The notes below the pieces were generated by a model. The model had not been told where the DNA came from. It worked only from the letters and a program-made list of their open reading frames with translations, and made no database searches. A stretch of DNA of 25,484 nucleotides from JAWVZB01 sp033722375 (GTDB taxonomy: Bacteria > Actinomycetota > Nitriliruptoria > Nitriliruptorales > Nitriliruptoraceae), in the NCBI GenBank assembly GCA_033722375.1, contig JAWVZB010000043.1:1-25484 (forward strand), given 5' to 3'. This document shows positions 1-8,155 of this stretch, one piece after another (the first letter of the stretch is position 1; each line of letters opens with the position of its first letter). The position numbers and the translations under genes are program-made.

Positions 1-1
1 G

Positions 2-1327
2 AACGGGGGTGTGCTGTCCGCCGAGGAGGTCGTGCACCAGCCCATCACCACCGTGCTGTCGGGTCCCGCCGCCGGGGCGCTCGGCGCCGCGACCGTCGCC
101 GGCAAGGCCGGCTACGAACGGCTGCTGACGCTGGACGGGGGCGGCACCTCGACCGACGTCTCGGTGGTGCTCGGCGGCGTTCCGTCGCTGACCACCGAGG
201 GTTCGATCGGCCGCTTCCCATCGAAGATCCCCATGCTCGACATCGTGACGGTCGGGGCCGGCGGTGGATCGATCGCCTGGGTGTCTCCGGAGGGAAACCT
301 CAAGGTCGGGCCCCGCAGCGCCGGCGCCGATCCCGGCCCGATCTGCTACGGGCGGGGCGGAGACGAGCCGACCCTCACCGATGCGAACGTCGTGCTCGGA
401 CGCATCCCGCCCCATCTTCTCGGCGGCGAGATCCCGCTCGACGTCGACGCCGCGCGCGACGGCTTGGCGCGCCTGGCCGAACGGCTCGGCCTCGACCTCG
501 AGCAGCTCGCCACCGGCATCCTCGAGATCTCGGCGTGGAACCAGGCGAACGCGATCCGTCAGATCACGGTCAAGCGTGGTCTGGACGTGCGCGAGTTCGC
601 GATGGCGTCCTTCGGGGGCTCCGGTCCGCTGTCGAGCTGTCGTCTGATCGACATCCTCGGCATCGAGGCGGTGGTGGTCCCCCCAGATCCCGGCAACCTC
701 TCGGCCTTCGGGCTGCTCACGGTCGACGTCAAGAACGACTACGTCCAGACCCACGTCACCAAGCATGCCGAGCTCGACCTCGACGAGGTCGCCGCGGTCT
801 ACGCGGCACTCGAGGAGCGGGCCGCCGAGGCGCTCGGGCGCGAGGGGTTCCCCGAGGAGGAGCACCGCACCGAGCGCTCAGCAGATCTCCGGTACGACGG
901 CCAGGCCTTCGAGGTCCGGGTCGCAGCGCCCGACGGCCCCATCGACGCCGAGTTCGCCGCGACGGTCGTCGAGCGCTTCCACGATGCGCACGAGGCGCTC
1001 TACGACTACGCCTACCGGGACGATCCCAGACACGGCGTCGAGTGGGTCAACCTGCGGGTGACCGGCATCGGGCCCATCCGCCGCCCCGACATCGCTCAGC
1101 GACCCTCGTCCGGCGCTGTCGAGCCCGATCCCATCGGTTCCCGGCGCGCGCACTTCGACGACTGGGTGGACGCTGCGACCTACTGGCGCCCCGACCTCGA
1201 GCCAGGGGCCGCGATCGCCGGCCCGGCGGTGATCGAGGAGTTCGGCTCGACCCTGCCGATCCAGCCCGGCTTCGGCACCCGGGTCGACCCCTACGGCAAC
1301 CTCGTGGTCAGGAAGGAGAGGTCATGA
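2..1327 (+). CDS. Hydantoinase A/oxoprolinase family protein (HyuA-like), 5' truncated by window edge
   Basis: C-terminal about 440 residues of a HyuA-type subunit. The family is ATP-dependent and uses an ASKHA-type fold; members open cyclic amides (N-methylhydantoin, 5-oxoproline) or carboxylate ketones (acetone, acetophenone) together with a HyuB partner. The frame is open from base 2 (NGGVLSAEEVV), so the ATG/GTG-like codons near base 11 are internal; full-length relatives are about 680 residues, so roughly 240 are missing. Visible family motifs are LSGPAAGALGA, the nucleotide-binding loop LDGGGTSTDVS, SAGADPGPICYGRGG, TDANVVLGRI, and GNLSAFGLLTVDVKNDYVQT. Two positions look unusual from memory: DGGGTSTD where DMGGTSTD is common, and GGSGPLSS where GGAGPLHA is common. 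The stop overlaps the next start as ATGA (1324-1327), so the two are translationally coupled. Family assignment is firm; the substrate is unknown. Confidence 0.9.
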   Translation, partial: NGGVLSAEEVVHQPITTVLSGPAAGALGAATVAGKAGYERLLTLDGGGTSTDVSVVLGGVPSLTTEGSIGRFPSKIPMLDIVTVGAGGGSIAWVSPEGNLKVGPRSAGADPGPICYGRGGDEPTLTDANVVLGRIPPHLLGGEIPLDVDAARDGLARLAERLGLDLEQLATGILEISAWNQANAIRQITVKRGLDVREFAMASFGGSGPLSSCRLIDILGIEAVVVPPDPGNLSAFGLLTVDVKNDYVQTHVTKHAELDLDEVAAVYAALEERAAEALGREGFPEEEHRTERSADLRYDGQAFEVRVAAPDGPIDAEFAATVVERFHDAHEALYDYAYRDDPRHGVEWVNLRVTGIGPIRRPDIAQRPSSGAVEPDPIGSRRAHFDDWVDAATYWRPDLEPGAAIAGPAVIEEFGSTLPIQPGFGTRVDPYGNLVVRKERS

Positions 1328-3222
1328 CCGCTCCAGATCTGCCCCGACGCAGCGACGTGGACCCGATCGTGGTCGAGATCATCCAGGGGACGCTCGCGTC
1401 CATCGAGAAGGAGGTCGAGGAGGCCATCGGCCGGACCTCGCGGTCGCCGATGATCCGCGACGCGCACGACTACCGGGCCGGGATCCACGACCGGAAGCTG
1501 CGCAAGCTCACGGGGCGGTCGTACTCGGCGCTCGTGCACCCCATCGTGCGGGACTTCCCGATCGAAACCATGGCGCCGGGCGACGTCTACTTCCACAACG
1601 ACGTCTACCTGTCCGAGGGCGGGATCGGCCACCTCCCGGACCTGTGCGTGACCGTCCCCGTCTTCTTCGAGGACGACGTCGTCGCGTTCGTCCAGGCCTT
1701 CGGCCACCACGACGACATCGGCGGGGCGGTCCCCGGCTCGATGCCGAGCGACGCCACGAGCGTCTACCAGGAGGGGCTCATGGTCCCTCCCATCAAGCTG
1801 TGGGACCAGGGCGTGCCCAACCGCGCGGCGCTCACGATCATGACGCGCAACTCCCGCATGCCCGACAGCCTGGCCGGGGACCTCGACGCCGAGGCCTCCG
1901 CCTGCCTGATGGGCTCGCGACGGCTGACCGAGCTGTTCGAGCGGTACGGGCGCGAGACGGTCGAGGCCGCCTTCGACACCATCCTCGACAACACCACACG
2001 CACGTTCCGACGGGAGATCCTCGCCAAGATCCCCGACGGCACCTACGTCTGGGAGGACTACGCCGAGCACGACGGCGTCGACCCCCCGAGGCTCCACCGC
2101 CAGCGCATCACACTCACGAAGACCTCGGAGGGCCCCGACGGCGAGGGTGCGAAGCTCGTCATCGACTTCGACGGCACCTCTCCACAGGCGAAGGGGCCGA
2201 TCAACCACTGCGGCGACTACGCCGACGGCAACTTCCTCAAGAAGTGGCTCGCCCCGATCCTCCGCAACCTCGCCGACAGCCCGGAGCGCATGGCGGAGCT
2301 CGATGTCAACGAGGGTGTCGTGCCGCTGGTCGAGATGCGCTTCCCCGACAAGGGAACCCTGCTGACACCGATCTTCCCCGCCCCGACCAACGCGCGGACC
2401 TTCGTGATCCTGCGCCTCCTCGGCGTGCTCGCCGGCGCCATCGCCAAGGCCGTCGACGGGCGCATGCCCGCCGACCAGGAGACGATCCGCTACACGGGCG
2501 TCTACGGGCAGCGCGATGACGGCAGCCACTACCTCATGCGTGAGGTACTGGGGGGCGGCTCGGGTGGTCGCTACTACGCCGACGGCGAGGACACCATCCA
2601 CGTCGTGCCGGACTCGCGCAACCTCCCGACCGAGTTCACGGAGTCGCGCTTTCCCTTCCTCGTCGAGCACCTGGGTCTGGCGCAGGACTCCGGGGGGCCG
2701 GGGCTCCACCGCGGGGGGCTCGGGTACGACAAGCACATCCGGCTGCTCCGGGACGCCTACTACATGTCCATCGCCGACCGTTCGATCCTGTCCTGCTGGG
2801 GCGTGAAGGGCGGCAAGGCCGGGGCGCCGTTCGATGTGGTCATCGATCCCGGCGGCCCCAACGAGCGCGTGATGGAGGGCCTCGTCGACGACGAGCCGGT
2901 CCGTGCCGGCGAGGTGATCCGGATCCGGACCACCGGCGGCGGAGGATGGGGGGATCCGCTCGACCGTGACCCAGAGGCCGTCCGCGTCGACGTGTGGTGG
3001 GGCAAGGTGTCGCGGGAGTCCGCCCGCCGGGATTACGGCGTCGTCGTGACCGGCGACGAGGACGATCTCGAGGTGGACGTGGCCGCGACCGACGAGCTAC
3101 GCGAGCGTCTGCGGCGTGAACGCCCCGAGCCGGCCTTCTTCGACCGCGGGCCGGGGTACGCCGAGCTCGATCCCGAAGGCCGCGAACGGCCCGAGGTGGA
3201 CCTGCTCGAGGGCTCGTCATGA
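1324..3222 (+). CDS. Hydantoinase B/oxoprolinase family protein (HyuB-like)
   Basis: 632-residue partner of the upstream HyuA-like subunit. In this family the A and B subunits form a complex that couples ATP hydrolysis to hydrolysis of a cyclic amide or to carboxylation of a ketone. The start is the ATG overlapping the hyuA stop, preceded by AAGGAGAGG. The N-terminus (DPIVVEIIQGTLASIEKEVEEAIGRTS) and the metal-site region FHNDVYLSEGGIGHLPD, FGHHDDIGG, GSMPSDATSVYQEGL are typical of HyuB, as are FDGTSPQAKGPINHCGDYADG and the glycine-rich C-terminal part (GLAQDSGGPGLHRGGLG, RTTGGGGWGDPLDRDPE). The segment after the N-terminal helix (SPMIRDAHDYRAGIHD) differs from the textbook N-methylhydantoinase pattern, so the reaction cannot be assigned. 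Its stop overlaps the start of the CoA-transferase gene by 4 bp, pointing to one transcript and a shared pathway. Confidence 0.92.
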   Translation: MTAPDLPRRSDVDPIVVEIIQGTLASIEKEVEEAIGRTSRSPMIRDAHDYRAGIHDRKLRKLTGRSYSALVHPIVRDFPIETMAPGDVYFHNDVYLSEGGIGHLPDLCVTVPVFFEDDVVAFVQAFGHHDDIGGAVPGSMPSDATSVYQEGLMVPPIKLWDQGVPNRAALTIMTRNSRMPDSLAGDLDAEASACLMGSRRLTELFERYGRETVEAAFDTILDNTTRTFRREILAKIPDGTYVWEDYAEHDGVDPPRLHRQRITLTKTSEGPDGEGAKLVIDFDGTSPQAKGPINHCGDYADGNFLKKWLAPILRNLADSPERMAELDVNEGVVPLVEMRFPDKGTLLTPIFPAPTNARTFVILRLLGVLAGAIAKAVDGRMPADQETIRYTGVYGQRDDGSHYLMREVLGGGSGGRYYADGEDTIHVVPDSRNLPTEFTESRFPFLVEHLGLAQDSGGPGLHRGGLGYDKHIRLLRDAYYMSIADRSILSCWGVKGGKAGAPFDVVIDPGGPNERVMEGLVDDEPVRAGEVIRIRTTGGGGWGDPLDRDPEAVRVDVWWGKVSRESARRDYGVVVTGDEDDLEVDVAATDELRERLRRERPEPAFFDRGPGYAELDPEGRERPEVDLLEGSS

Positions 3223-4370
3223 GCGGCCCTCTGGACGACATCCGGGTCATCGACCTGACGCGCGCACTGGCGGGCCCCTACGCCACGCTGATGCTCGCCG
3301 ACGCCGGCGCTGACGTGATCAAGGTCGAGCGCCCCCGCCACGGCGACGACACCCGCGGCTGGGGACCACCGTTCGTGGGCGAGGGCGACGAGCGCCAATC
3401 GACCTACTTCCTGTCGATCAACCGCAACAAGCGTTCGATCGTGCTGGACCTGAAGGACGAGAGGGACCTCGAGCGGCTGCGGAGCCTGATCCGTGACGCC
3501 GACGTGCTCGTCGAGAACTTCCGCCCCGGCGTCATGGGCCGTCTCGGGCTCGGGCCGTCCGAGCTCGAGGCGCTCAACGACCGGTTGGTCGTGCTGTCCA
3601 TCACCGGCTTCGGCGAAGGTGGTCCCGACGGCCACCGGTCGGGCTTCGACCAGATCCTGCAGGGCGAGGGCGGACTGATGGGCATCACCGGACCCGAGTC
3701 GGGGCCGCCCACGAAGGTGGGGGTGCCGATCGCAGACATCCTCGCCGGGATGTTCGGTGCGTACGGGGTGGTCGCGGCGCTCCACGAGCGCGAGCGCACC
3801 GGCAAGGGGCAGCGGGTCACCACCTCGCTGCTCGCGGCCATGGTCGCGGTCCACACCTTCCAGGGCACGCGCTACACGCTCGCCGGCGAGGTTCCCGGCA
3901 CCAGCGGGAACCGCCACCCGTCCATCGCCCCCTACGGGGCGTTCGCCTGCGCGGACGGTCACATCAACGTGGCCGTGGGCTCCGAAGGGCTCTGGCAGCG
4001 CTTCGCGCCCGTGGTCGGGCTCGACCCCGACGACCCGCGGTTCGTGACCAACCGTGACCGGGTCGAGCACTGGGACGAGCTCGCGACCGAGATCGAGGAG
4101 CGCTTCGCGACCGCGAGCGTGGACCACTGGATGGAGGTACTGGACGAGGCCGGCGTGCCAGCGGGCCGGATCCGGAGCATGGCCGAGGTCTACGCCTGGG
4201 ACCAGGTCGCCCATCTGGATCTGATCGACCGCGTCGTGCATCCGAGCCTTGGCGAGCTGCGGCTGCCCGGGGCACCATTGCAGTACTCGCGGTCGTCTCG
4301 GGGCGCCCCGACACCGCCACCGCGCCTGGGTGAACACACGCAGGAGGTGCTGGACGACGCGGAGCAGTGA
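3219..4370 (+). CDS. Family III CoA-transferase (CaiB/BaiF/Frc type)
   Basis: 383 residues, a normal length for the family. These enzymes move CoA between carboxylic acids via aspartyl-CoA thioester/anhydride intermediates and act in the cytosol as interlocked dimers. Recognisable features are the N-terminal RVIDLTRALAGPYATLMLADAGADVIKVE, the pair NRNKRSIVLDLK and DVLVENFRPGVMGRLGLG, the glycine-rich GEGGLMGITG, and VGVPIADILAGMFGAYG, in which Asp173 matches the catalytic aspartate of formyl-CoA transferase (Asp169). The C-terminal part has VDHWMEVLDEAGVPAGRIRSMAEV. ATG start overlaps the hyuB stop (ATGA). Position directly after hyuAB suggests it activates the acid made by those enzymes; the CoA donor and acceptor cannot be told from sequence. 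Other family members (racemases such as alpha-methylacyl-CoA racemase) share the fold, so racemase activity is an alternative. Confidence 0.93.
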   Translation: MSGPLDDIRVIDLTRALAGPYATLMLADAGADVIKVERPRHGDDTRGWGPPFVGEGDERQSTYFLSINRNKRSIVLDLKDERDLERLRSLIRDADVLVENFRPGVMGRLGLGPSELEALNDRLVVLSITGFGEGGPDGHRSGFDQILQGEGGLMGITGPESGPPTKVGVPIADILAGMFGAYGVVAALHERERTGKGQRVTTSLLAAMVAVHTFQGTRYTLAGEVPGTSGNRHPSIAPYGAFACADGHINVAVGSEGLWQRFAPVVGLDPDDPRFVTNRDRVEHWDELATEIEERFATASVDHWMEVLDEAGVPAGRIRSMAEVYAWDQVAHLDLIDRVVHPSLGELRLPGAPLQYSRSSRGAPTPPPRLGEHTQEVLDDAEQ

Positions 4371-4380
4371 GGAGCCACCG

Positions 4381-5280
4381 GTGACCGACCGACGTCCCCC
4401 CATCGCGCTGCCGGACGACGTCGCGACACTCCAGGACCGCCTGCGCGAGCACGCCTACCTCGCGGACCGGGGGCTCGCCACCGCGGTGCACCTGGCCGGC
4501 AGGCTCGGTCGCCCACTGCTGCTCGAGGGCGACGCCGGCGTCGGCAAGACCGAGGTCGCCAAGGTCCTGGCGCAGGCTCTCGACGTCGAGCTGATCCGGC
4601 TCCAGTGCTACGAGGGCATCGACGCCTCCCAGGCTCTGTACGAGTGGGACTACCCCCGGCAGCTGCTCCACCTGCGCGCCGTCGAGGCCAGCGGTCGCGA
4701 CCCCGAGGACGCCGAGTCCGATCTGTACGCCGAGCGCTTCCTCCTCGAGCGTCCACTCCTGCGGGCGATCCGGTCCGAAGGTCGCGCGGTCCTGCTCGTC
4801 GACGAGGTCGATCGCGCCGACGACGAGTTCGAAGCCTTCCTGCTCGAGGTCCTCGCGGACTTCCAGGTGACGGTGCCCGAGCTCGGCACGATCCGGGCGG
4901 CTCGGCCCCCGCTCGTCGTGCTGACCTCGAACCGGACACGGGAGCTGCACGAAGCGCTGCGGCGGCGCTGCCTCTACCACTGGATCGACCATCCCGACAT
5001 CGAGCGGGAAACCGAGATCGTGCGGCTGCGCGCCCCCGAGGTCCCGTCCCGTCTCGCGCGCCGGTCGGCGGAGCTCGTGGCCCGGCTCCGCGAGCTGTCC
5101 CTCTTCAAGCCGCCAGGGGTCGCGGAGACCATCGACTGGGCACGGGTGCTGGCGATGCTCGAGGTCGACGAGGTCGACCGTCAGCTGGTGGAGGACACCT
5201 TGGGGACGGTCGTCAAGGAGCATGACGACCTCCTGCGGGCCCGGTCCGTGCTGGACGACGTGATCGCTGCAGATGCGTGA
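4381..5280 (+). CDS. coxD: MoxR-family AAA+ ATPase, CoxD type
   Basis: 299 residues with a GTG start and a GAGGAG ribosome site at 4369-4374 overlapping the preceding stop. MoxR ATPases act as chaperones that remodel metalloenzymes. The CoxD branch works with a VWA protein (CoxE) to insert sulfur/copper into the active site of molybdenum CO dehydrogenase, and similar pairs accompany other Mo hydroxylases. Visible motifs: Walker A GDAGVGKT (residues 50-57), Walker B LLVDEVDRAD (Asp141, Glu142), sensor 1 VVLTSNRTRELHEALRRRC with its arginine-finger region, and the C-terminal lid (LSLFKPPGVAETIDW). The order ATPase, VWA protein, XdhC matches coxD-coxE-coxF of CODH clusters. Its stop overlaps the next gene by 8 bp. 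Symbol given by homology; the client enzyme is not in view. Confidence 0.88.
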   Translation: MTDRRPPIALPDDVATLQDRLREHAYLADRGLATAVHLAGRLGRPLLLEGDAGVGKTEVAKVLAQALDVELIRLQCYEGIDASQALYEWDYPRQLLHLRAVEASGRDPEDAESDLYAERFLLERPLLRAIRSEGRAVLLVDEVDRADDEFEAFLLEVLADFQVTVPELGTIRAARPPLVVLTSNRTRELHEALRRRCLYHWIDHPDIERETEIVRLRAPEVPSRLARRSAELVARLRELSLFKPPGVAETIDWARVLAMLEVDEVDRQLVEDTLGTVVKEHDDLLRARSVLDDVIAADA

Positions 5281-6397
5281 TCTGACGGCGGACCTGGTGG
5301 TCTTCGTCGGTCTGCTCCGACGGGCGGGACTCACCGTGGCGACCGGCCAGGTCGAGGCCTTCGTGCGGGCCGCCGAGGCCTTCGCGCCCGTGGACCGTGA
5401 CGACGTGTACTGGTCGGGGCGGCTGACGCTCGTGGCACACCACCACGACCTGGCGGTCTACGACCGCGTGTTCGGGGCCTTCTGGCGCGACCAGCCGCTG
5501 AGCGCCGCCACGCACCAGCCGGAGCCGGCCGAGGCCGCGGACGACGTGGCGTCGGGCGTCGTGGATGGCGACAGCCGGGTTCCCGACGGGTCCGAGACCG
5601 GCGCCGGGGCCGAGCCGGACGTCGTGGGGGCGGTGGCGTCCGCTGCCGAGCGGCTCCGCCACCGGCGGTTCGCCGACGCCACCGCGGACGAGCTCCGGGC
5701 CCTCCGCGCGCTGATGACGCGCATGCCCGTCTCGCTTCCCCGACGCCGCCGCCGGCGGACCGAGACCGTCCGGCGTGGTCGCCGACCGGATCTCCGGCGG
5801 ACCTTCCGCACGATCCTCCAGACCGACGGGGAGCTCATCGAGCGTGCGTGGCGCCAGCGCCGCACCGAGCCGCGGCCGCTGGTGTTGGCGCTGGACGTCT
5901 CGGGCTCCATGGCCGGCTACAGCCGGGCGCTCCTCCAGGTCGCCCACGCGGTGCGGTCGTCGGTCGGGGAGATCGAGGTGTTCTGCTTCGGGACACGACT
6001 GACCCGGGTCACCGACGACCTGGAGCGCCGTGACCCGGATGCTGCGCTGGCAGCGGCGGCGGAGTCCGTCGTCGACTGGGATGGCGGCACGCAGATCGGC
6101 GGGGCGCTGGCGGCGCTGAACCGGGAGTGGGGACGCCGAGGCGTGCTGCGGGGCGCGGTCGTCGTGATCTGTTCGGACGGCCTCGAGCGGGGCGATCCCG
6201 AGCTGCTGGGAGAGGAGGTGGGACGTCTCTCCCGTTTCGCTCACCGTGTGGTGTGGGTCAACCCCCTCAAAGGAGGTCGGGACTACGAGCCGGTCCAGCG
6301 TGGGATGCGGGCGGCCCTCCCGCACGTCGACCACTTCCTCTCCGGGCACGATCTGGCGAGCCTCGACGAGCTCGGTGAAGTGTTGGGCGCGCTGTGA
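5273..6397 (+). CDS. coxE: VWA domain-containing CoxE-like protein
   Basis: 374 residues. The N-terminal helical part (DLVVFVGLLRRAGLTVATGQVEAF) is the usual CoxE-like start. It is followed by an acidic, low-complexity linker (about residues 80-120), an arginine-rich stretch RRRRRRTETVRRGRRPDLR, and a C-terminal von Willebrand A domain. The MIDAS metal site is complete: D208-x-S210-x-S212 (LALDVSGSM), Thr273 in GGTQIGGAL and Asp302 in ICSDGLERGD. CoxE proteins partner with the MoxR ATPase encoded just upstream (8-bp overlap) in maturation of molybdenum hydroxylases. The stop overlaps the next GTG start as GTGA. No signal peptide or membrane segment is apparent, so it is cytosolic. Assignment to the CoxE family is strong; the specific client is inferred only from neighbours. 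Confidence 0.9.
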   Translation: MRDLTADLVVFVGLLRRAGLTVATGQVEAFVRAAEAFAPVDRDDVYWSGRLTLVAHHHDLAVYDRVFGAFWRDQPLSAATHQPEPAEAADDVASGVVDGDSRVPDGSETGAGAEPDVVGAVASAAERLRHRRFADATADELRALRALMTRMPVSLPRRRRRRTETVRRGRRPDLRRTFRTILQTDGELIERAWRQRRTEPRPLVLALDVSGSMAGYSRALLQVAHAVRSSVGEIEVFCFGTRLTRVTDDLERRDPDAALAAAAESVVDWDGGTQIGGALAALNREWGRRGVLRGAVVVICSDGLERGDPELLGEEVGRLSRFAHRVVWVNPLKGGRDYEPVQRGMRAALPHVDHFLSGHDLASLDELGEVLGAL

Positions 6398-7524
6398 CGA
6401 GGCAACGGAGCGAACGTGAGCGACTGATCGCCGCGGCCGAGGACGAGCTCGGGTCGGGGCGGGGGTTCGCTCTGGCCACCATCGTGGGCACCCGCGGCTC
6501 CACGTACCGCCGCGCTGGCGCGCGTCTGCTCGTGCGGGAGGATGGCACCTGGGAGGGCAACATCTCCGGAGGCTGCCTCGAGGGCGAGGTGGTCGACGTC
6601 GGCGCCCGGGTGATCGACCGTGACGAGCCGGAGCTGGTGAGCTACGACCTCACCGCCGACGAGGAGGCGATCTGGGGGTGGGGGCTCGGCTGCAACGGGG
6701 CCATCGACGTCCTGGTCGAGCCCGGCGCCCAGGCTGCTGTGGCGATCCGGCTCCTCGAAGAAGCGGCGGCGTCCGACCGGTCCTGCGCGCTCGTCACGGT
6801 CACGGCGTCCGAGGTGCCGCGGCTGCCGATGGCGCACCACGAGCTGGTCGATGCAGCCGAGGAGGGAGCGAGCGCCGCGGTCGCCGCAGCGGCACGCGAC
6901 GTGCTGCGAGCCGGGCGGAGCGAGCGCCGCGAGGTGACGCTGGACGACGGCCGCGTCGAGGTGCTGGTCGAGGTGTTGCGGCCTCGCCTGCGCCTCCTCG
7001 TCTGCGGGGCGGGCCACGACGCGATCCCGGTGGTCCGGTTCGCCCGCGAGCTCGGGTGGGAGCCGGTGGTCGTCGACGACCGCTCGAGCTTCCTCACCAG
7101 GGAGCGGTTCCCCGACGCAGAGGACTTCGTCCACACCCGCCCCGACGAGGCAGCCTCGGCGGCGGGCATCCGGGAGCGGACGGCCGTCGTGGTGATGAGC
7201 CACAACTTCCTCCGTGACGTCGACTACCTCGGCTCGTTCCTCGGCACCGACGTCGACTATCTCGGGATGCTCGGGCCGTCGCAGCGGCTCGAGCGTCTGC
7301 TGGACCAGCTCGCTGAGCGCGACCTCCGTCCGAGCGCGACGGATCGAGAGCGGTTGCACGGGCCCGCGGGGCTCGACCTCGGAGCCGAGGGGCCGGAAGA
7401 GATCGCCTGGTCGATCTGCGCCGAGATCCTGGCCGTCGACCGTGGTCGGGATGGTGGACCGCTCAGCGAGCGACCGGGACCGATCCACCCGCGCAGCTCG
7501 GCCGCATCCGGTGGGGGCGGCTGA
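6394..7524 (+). CDS. xdhC: XdhC/CoxF family molybdenum-hydroxylase maturation protein
   Basis: 376 residues with a GTG start overlapping the coxE stop by 4 bp. XdhC proteins bind molybdenum cofactor, promote its sulfuration and deliver it to xanthine dehydrogenase-family enzymes. The N-terminal XdhC/CoxI domain carries FALATIVGTRGSTYRRAGARLLV, NISGGCLEGEVV and WGWGLGCNGAIDVLVEP, including the conserved cysteines. The C-terminal Rossmann domain has the dinucleotide loop LLVCGAGHDAIP (GAGHDA at 205-210), VVDDRSSFLTRERFPDAE, VVMSHNFLRDVDYL and DYLGMLGPSQRLERLL. The C-terminal tail of about 30 residues is low-complexity. Followed immediately by a MocA-type cofactor nucleotidyltransferase, a common XdhC partner. 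No structural subunits of a Mo hydroxylase lie in the window; they may lie beyond the left edge. Confidence 0.93.
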   Translation: MTRQRSERERLIAAAEDELGSGRGFALATIVGTRGSTYRRAGARLLVREDGTWEGNISGGCLEGEVVDVGARVIDRDEPELVSYDLTADEEAIWGWGLGCNGAIDVLVEPGAQAAVAIRLLEEAAASDRSCALVTVTASEVPRLPMAHHELVDAAEEGASAAVAAAARDVLRAGRSERREVTLDDGRVEVLVEVLRPRLRLLVCGAGHDAIPVVRFARELGWEPVVVDDRSSFLTRERFPDAEDFVHTRPDEAASAAGIRERTAVVVMSHNFLRDVDYLGSFLGTDVDYLGMLGPSQRLERLLDQLAERDLRPSATDRERLHGPAGLDLGAEGPEEIAWSICAEILAVDRGRDGGPLSERPGPIHPRSSAASGGGG

Positions 7525-7525
7525 G

Positions 7526-8155
7526 GTGCGGGTGGCGGGGCTCGTGCTGGCGGCTGGCGCGGGACAGCGGTTCGGCGACGCCACCAAGCAGCTCGCGCTC
7601 CTCGATGGGAAGCCCCTGGTCCGTCACGTCGTCGACGCGGCTCTTGCCGCCGGACTCGACCAGGTGGTGGTCGTCGTCGGGCACGACGCCGGATCGGTCG
7701 CCGCCGCGCTTCCCGATCTGCCGGGGGTGGAGGTGGTCCGCAACGAGCAGTACCGAGCGGGACAGGCCGCATCTGTCCGGGCGGGGATCGGGGCGCTCGC
7801 AGCGGACGTCGAGGCCGTGGTCGTGCTCCTCGCCGACCAGCCGGGCGTCAGCCCGTCGGCGGTACGGCGCGTGCGGGCGGCGGTCGAGGACGGGGCCGAG
7901 GTAGCGCGCGCTCGGTACGACGACGGCCCTGCCCATCCGGTCGGTCTGGCGCGGGAGGTCTTCGCGAGGCTGCTGGCGCTGAGCGGCGACCGGGGAGCCC
8001 GGGCGATCTTCGACGAGGTGGACGTGATCGAGGTCGACGTGGATGGGAGCCGGCCGCCGGATGTGGACACCCCCGCCGATCTCGCACGCCTCGGCGGTTC
8101 AGAGGCCCGCGATGACCGCCTGGGTCACGGTCGCGACGACGATCGCCAGCAGTAG
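7526..8155 (+). CDS. MobA/MocA-like molybdenum cofactor nucleotidyltransferase
   Basis: About 209 residues of the NTP-transferase (MobA-like) family. The signature LAAGAGQRFG lies at residues 8-17, followed by KQLALLDGKPLVRHVV, the NEQYRAGQAASVRAG segment and the metal-binding LLADQPG (Asp104). MocA/MobA enzymes transfer CMP or GMP from CTP/GTP to molybdopterin; next to xdhC and coxDE, the MocA (cytidylyl) role for a xanthine dehydrogenase-type enzyme is most likely. The start is uncertain. GTG 7526 places the signature at the usual distance from the N-terminus; GTG 7511 (overlapping xdhC by 14 bp) and ATG 7451 are in-frame alternatives. The 3' end overlaps the convergent permease gene by 57 bp, and the last 20 or so residues (after DTPADLARL) are outside the usual domain. 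Confidence 0.85.
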   Translation: MRVAGLVLAAGAGQRFGDATKQLALLDGKPLVRHVVDAALAAGLDQVVVVVGHDAGSVAAALPDLPGVEVVRNEQYRAGQAASVRAGIGALAADVEAVVVLLADQPGVSPSAVRRVRAAVEDGAEVARARYDDGPAHPVGLAREVFARLLALSGDRGARAIFDEVDVIEVDVDGSRPPDVDTPADLARLGGSEARDDRLGHGRDDDRQQ

